Of a stretch of 64,000 nucleotides of DNA, positions 34,481 to 43,426 are shown in pieces (the stretch's first letter is position 1; each line of letters opens with the position of its first letter). This DNA is from Pseudomonas eutrophicaquae (GTDB taxonomy: Bacteria; Pseudomonadota; Gammaproteobacteria; Pseudomonadales; Pseudomonadaceae), in the NCBI RefSeq assembly GCF_023544715.1, contig NZ_JAMJEZ010000010.1:41337-105336 (forward strand). Direction: 5' to 3'. A program made the position numbers and the translations under genes. The notes under the pieces were generated by a model. That model was not told the DNA's origin. It worked only from the letters and a program-made list of their open reading frames with translations, and searched no databases.

Positions 34481-34559
34481 AGGTCCGTTGCAGCAGCAGA
34501 CCGAGTCTGCCTGATGGCGTGGCGGCCGGGTAGAATGCGCCGATCAGCTGCCGCCCCCG

Positions 34560-35069
34560 ATGCCCATGACCCCGCTCAAATACCTCGCCGCCTATCCCGC
34601 GCACCTGCAGGAGCAGGTGCGCCAACTGATCGCCCGCGAGCGCCTCGGTGACTACCTGAGCCAGCGCTACCCCGCGCGCCATCCGGTGCAGAGCGACCGG
34701 GCGCTGTACGCCTATGTGATGGAGCGCAAGCAGCAGTACCTGCGCAATGCGCCGGGGATCGACAAGGTGCTCTATGACAGTAAGCTCGATGTGCTGCGCA
34801 ATGCCCTGGGGTTGCACACCGCGATCTCGCGGGTGCAGGGCAGCAAGCTCAAGGCCAAGAAGGAAGTTCGCATCGCCGGATTGTTCCGCGACGCGGCACC
34901 CGAGTTTCTCGAGATGATTGTGGTGCATGAGCTGGCGCACCTGCGCGAGGCCGAGCACAACAAGGCCTTCTACCAGCTTTGCGAGCACATGCTGCCGGGC
35001 TATCAGCAGCGCGAATTCGATCTGCGCCTGTACCTGACCTGGCGGGATATGCAGACGGGCGTCGTCTGA
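34560..35069 (+). CDS. YgjP-like zinc metallopeptidase domain protein
   Basis: 169 residues, soluble. The zinc motif HELAHL (His123, Glu124, His127) followed by His133 matches the YgjP/DUF45 (M48-related) family. The central KAKKEVRIAGLFRDAAPEF and the tail are also family-like. Members are predicted cytoplasmic proteases of unknown substrate. Two ATG codons six bases apart (34560 and 34566) could start the protein. TAGAAT at 34531-34536 may be the -10 box. Confidence 0.8.
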   Translation: MPMTPLKYLAAYPAHLQEQVRQLIARERLGDYLSQRYPARHPVQSDRALYAYVMERKQQYLRNAPGIDKVLYDSKLDVLRNALGLHTAISRVQGSKLKAKKEVRIAGLFRDAAPEFLEMIVVHELAHLREAEHNKAFYQLCEHMLPGYQQREFDLRLYLTWRDMQTGVV

Positions 35070-35114
35070 GGCGCGGCGCCCAGCCGGAGCTGCCCGGCTG
35101 TGCGCCGCTATGGC

Positions 35115-36041
35115 TCAGTGCGCGGCGATCACCTGACGCAGCACGCGCTTGAAGATCTCCAGATCACTGCGCTCGATTCCGGCAAACACTGCCTCTTCCT
35201 GCGCGTGCACAATGGCCCAGAGCTGCTCGACCTGTTGTTGCCCTGGGGCCGTCAGCGCGCAGTGGCCGGGACTGCGCTCCAGCAGGCCGCGCTGGGCGAG
35301 GCTGGTCATGGCTTCTTCGATCTCGCTGGCCGGCATCGCGGCTTCATGCTGCAGGCCGGCGAGGTCGAGACCGGGGTTTTCATCCAGCACCATCAGCACT
35401 CGCGCCTCGCTGGTTTCCAGGCCGCTGGCCTGCTGACGCGGCCCGTAGCTGGTCTGGTAGGCGTTGACGGCCTGCAGCATCAGGTAGAGCAGGTGGCTGT
35501 CCAGCCGGCTTTCGCCCTTGCTCGGGTCAGCGGCATGGTGGCGGGGCGTTTGCGGATGAGGCATCAGCAGCGAGTAGGCGCCGCGGTGATAGAGCAGCGG
35601 GTCGCGGCCCTGGTCGTCGAAATCCACGACCTTGCCGACCAGAATCCAGTGATCACCGCCATCCAGCCGCTGGAAGCTCTCGCACTGCAGGCGTGCCGCA
35701 CAGCCCGGCAGCAGCGGGGCGCCGCCCAGACCGCTGTCGTGAGCGATGCCGGCGAATTTGTCCGGGTGGGAGCGGGCGAAGTGGTTGGACAGGTCGATCT
35801 GCTCGGCGGCGAGGATGTTCACCGCAAAGTGGCTAGCCTGCTCGAAAACCACATTGCTGGACGAGCGCTTGTCGAGGCTCCAGAGAATCAGCGGCGGGTC
35901 CAGAGACACCGAGTTGAAGCTGTTGGCGGTGACGCCGGTCAGCTCGCCATCGGCGCCACGGGCGGTGATGATGGTGATGCCGGTGGCAAAGTTGCCAAGT
36001 GCGCGGCGAAAGTCGTGGGCGTCGAAGGTGCGAGTCGTCAT
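35115..36041 (-). CDS. Flavin reductase with C-terminal MarR-like domain
   Basis: 308 residues. Residues 1-165 form a flavin-reductase-like FMN-binding domain (FRRALGNFATGITIIT, VTANSFNSVSLDPPLILWSLD, then HFAVNIL). Residues about 175-308 form a winged-helix MarR-like domain (ETSEARVLMVLDENPGLDLAGLQHEAAMPASEIEEAMTSL in part). This layout is that of the reductase component of p-hydroxyphenylacetate 3-hydroxylase, whose MarR-like tail senses the aromatic substrate. No oxygenase component is found in this window, so the partner and ligand are unknown. Confidence 0.82.
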   Translation of the reverse strand: MTTRTFDAHDFRRALGNFATGITIITARGADGELTGVTANSFNSVSLDPPLILWSLDKRSSSNVVFEQASHFAVNILAAEQIDLSNHFARSHPDKFAGIAHDSGLGGAPLLPGCAARLQCESFQRLDGGDHWILVGKVVDFDDQGRDPLLYHRGAYSLLMPHPQTPRHHAADPSKGESRLDSHLLYLMLQAVNAYQTSYGPRQQASGLETSEARVLMVLDENPGLDLAGLQHEAAMPASEIEEAMTSLAQRGLLERSPGHCALTAPGQQQVEQLWAIVHAQEEAVFAGIERSDLEIFKRVLRQVIAAH

Positions 36042-36175
36042 GCGCGAAAGGGCTCCTGTCGGGTCGGCGCCGCCGGCAGGCAGCCGGCGCGGGCGGCCAG
36101 TCTAGCGGCTGGGTATAGGTGGGGCCAGCACTGCAGCATGGTGTCAGCGCACAGTGCGGCGTGGTCGCGGTGGGC

Positions 36176-37561
36176 TCAGAGGATGCGCGTCTTGAAGTGG
36201 CGACCCTTGACCTTGCGCTCGCTCAGGCGCTGCAGCGCCTCACGCGCCCGGCTGCTTTCGACCGCGACATAGGCGTTGTAGTCATGCAGGGCGATCTTGC
36301 CGATCGCACTGCCCGGCAAGCCGCCTTCACCGGTCAGGGCGCCGAGCAGATCCCCCGGGCGCAGCTTGTCCTTGCGCCCGCCATTGAGGCACAGGGTAGT
36401 CATGGTCGGCAGCAGGCGCTCGTCGTCACGGCTCTTGAGCAGGGCCAGATTGCCCCAGTGCAGCGGCGCCCCCTGCAGGGCTTCGATGGCATTGGCGCGA
36501 CCCGCCTCGGAGGGGGCGACCAGTGACAGGGCCAGCCCATTGGCGCCGGCGCGACCGCTGCGGCCGATACGATGCACATGTACGGCCGGATCGCGCGGCA
36601 GCTCGACATTGATCACCGCCTCCACGCCCTCGACATCCAACCCGCGGGCCGCCACATCGGTGGCCACCAGTACGCGGCAACTCTGATTGGCGAACATCGC
36701 CAGCACCTGATCGCGCTCACGCTGCTCCAGATCGCCATGCAGGGCGAGGGCTGAGATCTTGCGGACATTAAGTAGGTCAGCCAGTTCCTGGCACTGCGCG
36801 CGGGTCTGGCAGAAGGCTACGCTGGACGCCGGTCGAAAATGCAGCAGCAGGCGGGCGACGGCTTCCAGGCGCTGGGCCGGGTCTACTTCATAAAAACGTT
36901 GTTCGATGACGCTCTGGTCATGCTGGCTGGCGACCTCGATACGCTGCGGCTGACGCAGGAAGCGCGCCGCCAGTTGCTCGATGCCCTCAGGGTAGGTGGC
37001 CGAGAACAGCAGGGTCTGCCGCCGTGTCGGGGTGCGCTCGATGATCGCGCTGATCGCCTCGACGAAGCCCATGTCGAGCATGCGATCGGCTTCATCGAGG
37101 ACCAGACGGTTCAAGCCGTCCAGATTCAGCGAGCCACGGTTCAGGTGCTCCAGCACCCGACCGGGCGTGCCGACCACCACATGGGCGCCGTGCTCTAGCG
37201 AGCCGATCTGCGGACCAAAGGGTACGCCGCCACAGAGGGTCAGTACCTTGATATTGCCCAGCCCACGGGCCAGCAGACGAATCTCCCGGGCGACCTGATC
37301 AGCCAGCTCGCGCGTCGGGCACAGCACCAGAGCCTGGCAGCCAAAGTAGCGCGGATTGAGGGGGGCGAGCAGGCCGAGGGCAAACGCGCAGGTCTTGCCG
37401 CTGCCGGTGCTGGCCTGGGCGATCAGGTCATGGCCGGCCAGGATCGCTGGCAGGCTGGCGGCCTGGATCGGAGTCATGCTTTGGTAGTCAAGTGCTGCGA
37501 GGCTGTCCAGCAGGCTGGCGGGCAGGGGCAGGGTGGAGAAAGCGTCGGTCACGGGGCACAT
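36176..37561 (-). CDS. dbpA: ATP-dependent RNA helicase DbpA
   Basis: 461 residues. DEAD-box motifs in order: Q motif region (LDYQSMTPIQAASLPAIL), motif I ASTGSGKT, PTRELA, TPGR, DEAD in VLDEADRMLD, SAT, then helicase C motifs ARGLD and HRIGRSGR. A DbpA-type RNA-binding C-terminal domain follows (DLLGALTGEGGLPGSAIGKIALHDYNAYVAV in parts), which targets hairpin 92 of 23S rRNA during 50S assembly. ATG at 37561 is chosen; GTG at 37552 is an alternative. The frame is open to 37615. Confidence 0.93.
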   Translation of the reverse strand: MCPVTDAFSTLPLPASLLDSLAALDYQSMTPIQAASLPAILAGHDLIAQASTGSGKTCAFALGLLAPLNPRYFGCQALVLCPTRELADQVAREIRLLARGLGNIKVLTLCGGVPFGPQIGSLEHGAHVVVGTPGRVLEHLNRGSLNLDGLNRLVLDEADRMLDMGFVEAISAIIERTPTRRQTLLFSATYPEGIEQLAARFLRQPQRIEVASQHDQSVIEQRFYEVDPAQRLEAVARLLLHFRPASSVAFCQTRAQCQELADLLNVRKISALALHGDLEQRERDQVLAMFANQSCRVLVATDVAARGLDVEGVEAVINVELPRDPAVHVHRIGRSGRAGANGLALSLVAPSEAGRANAIEALQGAPLHWGNLALLKSRDDERLLPTMTTLCLNGGRKDKLRPGDLLGALTGEGGLPGSAIGKIALHDYNAYVAVESSRAREALQRLSERKVKGRHFKTRIL

Positions 37562-38038
37562 CTGCGCGAAGGAGGAGGGCGGCCAGTGTAACAGGCTGCT
37601 GCCGGAGTACGGCATGTCACAGTTGCTCAGGAAACTTTGCTTTTCAATCCGCTTGGTTAAATTAAATTAAAATTTATGCATGTTTCTTGAGCTTTATTTT
37701 CCGTCTTAATTAAATAAATTTTTATTTTTATTTATTAACTTAAAGTTGCTCGGTTTTCGCGTGCAGCACATCCCGAATTTTGTGTGCGGTATTCGCGCAA
37801 GGGCGCAGGGCGCTCTGGGCCAGCGAAACCTGGGCAAAGCGGGCGTGGCAGAGCGCGCGGGTGAGCGGCCGCTTCCCCCTGCCGATTCATCGCTTAGGCC
37901 CTTGGCAGAGCGCTTGCGTAGCGGGCGGCGCCTAACCGTCAGACTAAAGTCGGGGCTTTCTTTTTAAGGAGGCGGGCTGGTAGATTAAATTGTGTGAAAT
38001 TCTTTCACTTCGCAATAAAAACAAAACGGAGAACAGCG
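37562..38038. other. AT-rich intergenic control region upstream of the symporter operon
   Basis: 477 bases without a supported gene. Bases 37640-37745 are strikingly AT-rich (runs of TTAAATTAAATTAAAATTTA type) in a genome that is otherwise very GC-rich, typical of a bent, regulator- or IHF-binding promoter region. Further on there is a sigma-54-type promoter (37902-37917), an isolated AAGGAGG at 37966-37972 with no start codon in range, and the small inverted repeat GTGAAA/TTTCAC at 37994-38008 in the leader. Confidence 0.6.
37902..37917 (+). promoter_or_regulatory. Sigma-54-type promoter candidate
   Basis: TTGGCAGAGCGCTTGC has the GG (-24) and GC (-12) elements exactly 10 bases apart, and matches TTGGCACG-N4-TTGC except for two positions. 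It points at the symporter operon, giving a leader of about 110 bases. The AT-rich segment upstream could host an enhancer-binding activator or IHF. Confidence 0.55.
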
Positions 38039-38299
38039 ATGGTAGACGACAAAGCCAATGCCGCTGCGTACTGGAAGGCTAACGTTAGCCTGATCACCTG
38101 GAGCCTTGTGGTATGGGCTCTGGTTTCATTCGGCTTCGGCATCATCCTGCGTCCGATGCTGATGGGCATTTCGGTAGGCGGGGCCGACCTGGGCTTCTGG
38201 TTTGCTCAACAGGGTTCGATCATTACGTTCATCTTGATCATCTTCCACTACGCGTGGCGGCTGAACAAGCTGGACAAAGCATTCGGCGTTGAGGAGTAA
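38039..38299 (+). CDS. Solute:sodium symporter small subunit (DUF4212)
   Basis: 86 residues with two membrane helices (about residues 18-42 and 50-73), the second followed by HYAWRLNKLDKAFGVEE. The sequence WKANVSLITWSLVVWALVSF is the signature of the small partner protein that accompanies VC_2705-type symporters. Start ATG at 38039 is preceded by GGAG (38028-38031). It is 6 bases from the large subunit and is surely cotranscribed. Confidence 0.9.
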   Translation: MVDDKANAAAYWKANVSLITWSLVVWALVSFGFGIILRPMLMGISVGGADLGFWFAQQGSIITFILIIFHYAWRLNKLDKAFGVEE

Positions 38300-38305
38300 T
38301 CCAGC

Positions 38306-40075
38306 ATGAGCCAATTTGTAATCAATATGCTGTTCGTAGGGGCGTCCTTCGCACTCTACTTCGGCATCGCAGTCTGGGCCCGTGCCGGGTCTACCAAAGA
38401 GTTCTACGTCGCAGGCGGCGGCGTCCATCCCGTGACCAACGGTATGGCGACCGCAGCTGACTGGATGTCGGCGGCTTCCTTCATTTCCATGGCGGGCCTG
38501 ATCGCCGCCGGCGGTTACTCCACCTCGGTCTACCTGATGGGCTGGACCGGTGGTTACGTGCTGCTGGCCATGCTGCTGGCGCCCTACCTGCGCAAGTTCG
38601 GAAAGTTCACCGTACCGGACTTTATCGGTGATCGCTTCTACAGTCGTGGCGCGCGTCTGGTCGCTGTCATCTGCCTGATCCTGATTTCCGTGACCTACGT
38701 GATCGGTCAGATGGCTGGTGCCGGTATTGCCTTCTCCCGCTTCCTCGAAGTCAGCAACTCGGCCGGTATCTGGATTGCCGCTGCCGTGGTGTTCGCTTAC
38801 GCGGTCTTCGGCGGCATGAAGGGCATCACCTACACCCAGGTGGCTCAGTACGTCGTGCTGATCATTGCCTACACCATCCCGGCCGTGTTCATTGCCTTCA
38901 ACCTGACTGGCAACCCGATCCCGATGTTCGGCATGCTGGGTGATCACACAGGTTCCGGCGAGCCGCTGCTGGCCAAGCTGGATGCCGTGGTGACCGACCT
39001 GGGCTTTGCTGCCTACACCGCCGATACCACCAACAAGTTGAACATGATCCTGTTCACCCTGTCGCTGATGATCGGTACCGCTGGTCTGCCGCACGTAATC
39101 ATCCGCTTCTTCACCGTACCGAAGGTGGCTGATGCACGCTGGTCCGCTGGCTGGACCCTGATCTTCATCGCCCTGCTGTACCTCACCGCTCCGGCTGTGG
39201 CCTCCATGGCGCGCCTGAACCTGATGACCACCGTGTACCCGCAAGGTACCGAGGCTCCGGCTCTGGCTTATGAAGAGCGTCCTGAGTGGGTCAAGACCTG
39301 GGAAGAAACCGGCCTGATCAAGTGGGAAGACAAGAACGCTGATGGCCGTGTGCAGTTCTATAACGATGCCAACGCTACCTTCAAGGCAACCGCGACTGAG
39401 CGTGGCTGGAACGGCAACGAGCTGACCGTCAACAACGACATCATCGTGCTGGCCAACCCGGAAATCGCCAACCTGCCGTCCTGGGTCATCGGTCTGATTG
39501 CTGCGGGCGCCATCGCTGCTGCACTCTCCACCGCTGCCGGTCTGCTGCTGGCCATCTCCTCTGTCGTGAGCCATGACCTGATCAAGACCCTGATCAATCC
39601 GAAGATCAGCGAAGCCAACGAAATGAAGGCGGCGCGTATCTCCATGGCGGTCTCGATCCTGGTAGCCACTTGGCTGGGTCTCAATCCTCCGGGCTTCGCG
39701 GCTCAGGTAGTAGCACTGGCCTTCGGCCTGGCCGCTGCGACCCTGTTCCCGGTCCTGATGATGGGTATCTTCTCCAAGCGCGTGAACGACAAGGGTGCCA
39801 TCGCCGGCATGTTGGTGGGTCTGGTCATCACCATCGTGTACATCTTCCTGTACCTCGGCTGGTTCTTCATCCCGGGCACCAACACCTTCAACAACGTGCC
39901 TGATGAGTGGCTGTTCGGTATCTCCCCGCAAGCCTTCGGCTCGGTGGGTGCGATCATCAACTTCATCGTGGCCTACGCCGTATCCCTGTCCTCCGAGGCT
40001 CCGCCGAAGGCTGTGCAGGATCTGGTGGAAAGCGTGCGTACTCCGAAGGGCGCTGGTGCTGCACTGGATCACTAA
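38306..40075 (+). CDS. Sodium:solute symporter, VC_2705 subfamily (probable acetate/carboxylate transporter)
   Basis: 589 residues, SSF-family transporter with about 13 membrane helices (for example SQFVINMLFVGASFALYFGI, then ATAADWMSAASFISMAGLI). It has a hydrophilic insert around residues 310-385 between two helices, a feature of this subfamily. Relatives are annotated as cation/acetate symporters of the ActP type and are often linked to acetate use. It is paired with the small subunit and followed downstream by DUF294 and DnaQ-like genes, a linkage recalled for PA3232-PA3235. The substrate is inferred, not shown. Confidence 0.88.
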   Translation: MSQFVINMLFVGASFALYFGIAVWARAGSTKEFYVAGGGVHPVTNGMATAADWMSAASFISMAGLIAAGGYSTSVYLMGWTGGYVLLAMLLAPYLRKFGKFTVPDFIGDRFYSRGARLVAVICLILISVTYVIGQMAGAGIAFSRFLEVSNSAGIWIAAAVVFAYAVFGGMKGITYTQVAQYVVLIIAYTIPAVFIAFNLTGNPIPMFGMLGDHTGSGEPLLAKLDAVVTDLGFAAYTADTTNKLNMILFTLSLMIGTAGLPHVIIRFFTVPKVADARWSAGWTLIFIALLYLTAPAVASMARLNLMTTVYPQGTEAPALAYEERPEWVKTWEETGLIKWEDKNADGRVQFYNDANATFKATATERGWNGNELTVNNDIIVLANPEIANLPSWVIGLIAAGAIAAALSTAAGLLLAISSVVSHDLIKTLINPKISEANEMKAARISMAVSILVATWLGLNPPGFAAQVVALAFGLAAATLFPVLMMGIFSKRVNDKGAIAGMLVGLVITIVYIFLYLGWFFIPGTNTFNNVPDEWLFGISPQAFGSVGAIINFIVAYAVSLSSEAPPKAVQDLVESVRTPKGAGAALDH

Positions 40076-40125
40076 GTGATAATCCAGACAGTCCGGATAT
40101 CCCATCCGCATCGCTGTTGAAACAC

Positions 40126-40160
40126 ACATCGGGCTTCCAACTGGAAGCCCGATGTCTTTT
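40126..40160 (+). terminator. Rho-independent terminator of the symporter operon
   Basis: 13-bp perfect stem ACATCGGGCTTCC (40126-40138) with GGAAGCCCGATGT (40143-40155), loop AACT, followed by CTTTT. It ends just before the Shine-Dalgarno sequence AAGGAG (40161-40166) of the next gene. Confidence 0.88.
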
Positions 40161-40173
40161 AAGGAGTCTGTAC

Positions 40174-40698
40174 ATGATCTGGCATCTGATTGCCGCGCTC
40201 TGCTCGGCCCTGGCGGGCGCAGGGGTTGCCCTGATTCTGCGTTCGCTGACCCGCCGGCGGTTGCCGAAGTGGATCATTCCGGTATTTGCCGGGCTGGGCA
40301 TGCTCGGTTACACCATTCACTACGAATACACCTGGTTCGATGCCACGCAGACCCGTCTGCCCGCCGGCTCCGTCGTGGTGTCCAGTGAGGAGGGCGACAT
40401 GCTCTGGCGTCCCTGGACCCTGCAGTTCCCGATGCCGCTGATCTATACCGTGCTGGACAACGCCAATGCTCAGGTGCAAGAGACTCCTCAGGGACGGGTG
40501 GCGCGTTTTGTGCTGTACCGCTTCGAGAAGCATCACCTGATGTCGACGGTGACCAACGCCCGTTATCAGCTGCTGTGCAGCGAACAGGCGATGTTCCAGC
40601 TCAATGACGAGGGCGAGGCGCGTTTCGAGACCCTGACCCGCCTACCAGAAGACTCGCCGCTGTATCAGACCCTCTGCATGGGCGAGGGTGAGCGCTGA
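40174..40698 (+). CDS. Hypothetical membrane-anchored protein
   Basis: 174 residues. Two hydrophobic segments lie near residues 3-24 and 33-50, followed by a soluble domain of about 120 residues (HYEYTWFDATQTRLP...). No family recognised. AAGGAG ends 7 bases before the ATG. Because it follows the symporter terminator directly, it may be expressed by readthrough or from a promoter within the terminator region. The upstream open frame overlaps the symporter and is discarded. Confidence 0.65.
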   Translation: MIWHLIAALCSALAGAGVALILRSLTRRRLPKWIIPVFAGLGMLGYTIHYEYTWFDATQTRLPAGSVVVSSEEGDMLWRPWTLQFPMPLIYTVLDNANAQVQETPQGRVARFVLYRFEKHHLMSTVTNARYQLLCSEQAMFQLNDEGEARFETLTRLPEDSPLYQTLCMGEGER

Positions 40699-40844
40699 AT
40701 CACCACGCGCCCGCCCACCTGGCGTGACGCCTGAGCACTTTGCGGCTTAAATGAAACGGACACATGAGCCGGAACAGTGGGCCGGTGCCGAGGCAGCTTT
40801 GCCGCCCGCCGGCGCCCGCTGTCCGTGATGCCCGGGGGTGCGTG

Positions 40845-42665
40845 ATGTCCGCTGTGTTCAAGATGGAAAACCTGCCGTTCAGCCTGCTGGATGCGGCCGA
40901 GCAGGCGCTGCTTAACCAGCAGTTGAGCCTTCGGCACTTTGCCCCGGGCGAGACGATCATCGCCGCCGGTCAGCCACCGCTGGGGGTCTTCGTGATCGCC
41001 CACGGGCGGGTGGCTGAGCGTGATGATACAGCCGCCGAGGCGGCTCAAGTCTTTGTGCATTACCGCGACGAGGACTACTTCGGCGGCTGGTCGGCCCTCA
41101 ACGGGCTGGCCATCCACCACTTCATCGCGGTCGAGGAGACCGTCTGCCACCTGCTGCCCACCGCGCTGCTGCTGGAGCTGATGGCCAGCAACCCGCGCTT
41201 TGCCGACTACTTCCAGCAAAACCTCGGCGCCAAGCGGGAGATCGTCGATCAGCAGGGCCAGAGCCAGGACATGGCCGAGTTCATGCTGGCCAGAATCAGT
41301 GACGGATTGATCCGCGAGCCACTGGTGGTCGAAGAGGGCACCAGCCTGCATGCAGCGACCCGCCTGATGCGTGAGCACAAGGCCGACTGCCTGCTGGTAA
41401 AACGCCGCAACCGCTACGGGATGGTCACCGGCACGGACCTGCTGGATGCCGTGGTGCTGCAGGGCCTGGCACTGGAGCGGGATGTGGCCGACATTGCCAG
41501 TTACCGACTGATTTCCGCCCCGCCGGATGATTACCTGTTCAATGCGCTGATCCGCATGACCCAGCACCAGATCGAGCGGGTGGTGGTGATGGATCAGCAG
41601 CACCTGGTCGGCGTGGTCGAGCTGACCGATGTGCTCAGCCATTTCTCCAGCCATTCCCACGTCATCGGCCTGCGCGTCGAGCGGGCCAACAGCCTTGAGG
41701 AACTGCGCGAGGCGGCCTTGGGGCTCAACGACCTGATCCGCGCGCTGATTTCCACCGGGGTGAAGATCCGCTTCACCATGGAGCTGTTGGCGGCCATGAA
41801 CGGGCGGATCATCGCCAAACTGTTCGATCTGATCATCCCCCGGGACATGCGCCCGCATGTCTGCCTGCTGGTGATGGGCTCGGAGGGGCGTGGCGAGCAG
41901 ATCATGAAGACCGATCAGGACAACGCCCTGCTGGTGCGCGATGGGCTGGTCTGGCCTGAATTGCAGGACACCATGCGCCGCTTCAGCGAGACGCTGATCA
42001 GCTTTGGTTTTCCGCCCTGCCCGGGCAACATCATGGTTTCCAACCCCGAGTGGGTGAATAGCATCGAGCAGTGGGCGGGCAAGCTGACCCAGTGGAGCCA
42101 GCGCTGCGACGGTACGGCGGTGATGAACCTGGCGATTGCGGTGGACAGCAAGCCGATTGCCGGCAATATCGCCCTGTTCAAGGTGGCGCGTAATGCCTTC
42201 TTGCGCAGCGTGCAGAGTAACGACATCTTTTTCTCGCACTTTGCCCGTGCGGCGCTGAACTTCGACACCCCACTGACCCTGTTCGGCAACCTGCGCGACA
42301 AGGAGCTGCTGGACATCAAGAAAGGCGGCATCTTCCCGATCGTGCACGGGGTGCGCACCATGGCGCTGGAGCAGCGCATCCTTGAGACCAACACCTTCAA
42401 GCGCATTGAGGCGCTGGTGGAGATGGGCCGGTTGGAGAAGGGCATGGGCGACAACCTGGGGGAGGCGCTGTCGATCTTCATCCAGCTGCGTCTGGCCCAG
42501 CAGATCGAGCGACTGGGCAGGGCGGAGCCGGATCTGGCGCGTAGCCCCAATGCACTGGATCTGCAGAAGCTCAACAAGCTGGAGCGCGAGTTGCTGCGCG
42601 ATGCCCTGCACATCGTCAAGGACTTCAAGAAGCTGTTTGCGCTGCGTTACCACATCAGCACGTAA
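40845..42665 (+). CDS. cNMP-binding/CBS/DUF294 nucleotidyltransferase-like signalling protein
   Basis: 606 residues. Domain order: a cyclic-nucleotide-binding-like domain about 5-130 (LRHFAPGETIIAAGQPPLG), a CBS pair about 150-275, then DUF294 nucleotidyltransferase about 300-440 with GSEGRGEQ...TDQDN (the GS-x-R...D-x-D catalytic pattern of the GlnD superfamily), and a DUF294 C-terminal helical domain. No membrane segment. The catalytic pattern suggests transfer of a nucleotide to a target protein, controlled by adenine nucleotides at the CBS sites, but substrates are unknown. Start ATG at 40845 is tentative; ATG 40863 is an alternative. Paralogous to the minus-strand gene at 43423-45357. 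Confidence 0.85.
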   Translation: MSAVFKMENLPFSLLDAAEQALLNQQLSLRHFAPGETIIAAGQPPLGVFVIAHGRVAERDDTAAEAAQVFVHYRDEDYFGGWSALNGLAIHHFIAVEETVCHLLPTALLLELMASNPRFADYFQQNLGAKREIVDQQGQSQDMAEFMLARISDGLIREPLVVEEGTSLHAATRLMREHKADCLLVKRRNRYGMVTGTDLLDAVVLQGLALERDVADIASYRLISAPPDDYLFNALIRMTQHQIERVVVMDQQHLVGVVELTDVLSHFSSHSHVIGLRVERANSLEELREAALGLNDLIRALISTGVKIRFTMELLAAMNGRIIAKLFDLIIPRDMRPHVCLLVMGSEGRGEQIMKTDQDNALLVRDGLVWPELQDTMRRFSETLISFGFPPCPGNIMVSNPEWVNSIEQWAGKLTQWSQRCDGTAVMNLAIAVDSKPIAGNIALFKVARNAFLRSVQSNDIFFSHFARAALNFDTPLTLFGNLRDKELLDIKKGGIFPIVHGVRTMALEQRILETNTFKRIEALVEMGRLEKGMGDNLGEALSIFIQLRLAQQIERLGRAEPDLARSPNALDLQKLNKLERELLRDALHIVKDFKKLFALRYHIST

Positions 42666-42706
42666 GGCAATGGCCTGTGCCCGCTCCGGCACAGACCATC
42701 CGCCGC

Positions 42707-43426
42707 TCAGATCGAGTTGAGCGCCGCCTGTCGGGTGCGTTGCCAGTAGCGCACCCGATCCGCCAGCTCGCCCACCCGCTCGATGCCCATGCGCTGGGCG
42801 CGGTTAAAGAGGATCAGGGCAATCTCTGCCGTGGCCATGGCATCGGCCGAGGCGTGATGGCGCTGGGCGATGTCGATGCCAAAGTGCTGCATCCAGTGAT
42901 CCAGCCCGCCACGGCGGGTCAGCACTTCCGGGAATAACATCGGGGCCAGATCCGCCACGTCCAGGAAGGGGTGCTCCAGGGTATAGCCCAGCTCCTTCTT
43001 CAGCGCCCGCGCCAGCATGCGCTGGTCGAAGGGGGCGTGAAAGGCCAGCATCACGCTGTCGGCGGCAAACTCCATGAAGCTCAGCAGCGCCTCGACCGGC
43101 GGCTCGCCCCGGGCCAGCTCGCTCGGGGCGATACCGTGGATCAGCACCGCCTCGTTGACCTTGACCTCGCGGCGCAGGGTGCATTCGAACTGGCGGGCCA
43201 TGTCGATGCTGCCGGCCTCGATGGTCACCGCGCCGATCGAGATCACGATGTCACGGTTGAGGTTGAGGCCGGTGGTCTCAAGGTCCAGCACCACGAAGCG
43301 CTGCTCGCGCAGCAGGCCGTCCAGTGCGGGGGCCTCCGGCAGCGCCGCCAGACGCCGGCGCTGCGGCTCGTCGAGCTCCAGGCTGTGACGCCGCAGATGG
43401 TCGAGCATATGACTGAACAGGCTCAT
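42707..43426 (-). CDS. DnaQ-like 3'-5' exonuclease (DEDDh)
   Basis: 239 residues. DEDDh motifs: VVLDLETTG (Asp48, Glu50), an Exo II region around AFHAPFDQRML, and Exo III HHASADAMAT with the His and Asp. It is similar to the epsilon proofreading subunit but lacks obvious polymerase-binding sequence; in many bacteria such stand-alone exonucleases sit beside DUF294 proteins. Its ATG overlaps the stop of the upstream DUF294 gene (ATGA), so the two are translationally coupled, which implies a functional connection. Confidence 0.9.
   Translation of the reverse strand: MSLFSHMLDHLRRHSLELDEPQRRRLAALPEAPALDGLLREQRFVVLDLETTGLNLNRDIVISIGAVTIEAGSIDMARQFECTLRREVKVNEAVLIHGIAPSELARGEPPVEALLSFMEFAADSVMLAFHAPFDQRMLARALKKELGYTLEHPFLDVADLAPMLFPEVLTRRGGLDHWMQHFGIDIAQRHHASADAMATAEIALILFNRAQRMGIERVGELADRVRYWQRTRQAALNSI

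Noticed and set aside
37966-37972. AAGGAGG as a ribosome-binding site for a leader peptide upstream of the symporter
   Set aside because: No ATG, GTG or TTG follows at 5-10 bases in a frame of useful length; a stop (TAG) follows almost at once.
37994-38038. A longer start for the symporter small subunit at GTG 37994
   Set aside because: The added residues are basic and unlike the family, and GGAG precedes the ATG at 38039 at the normal distance.
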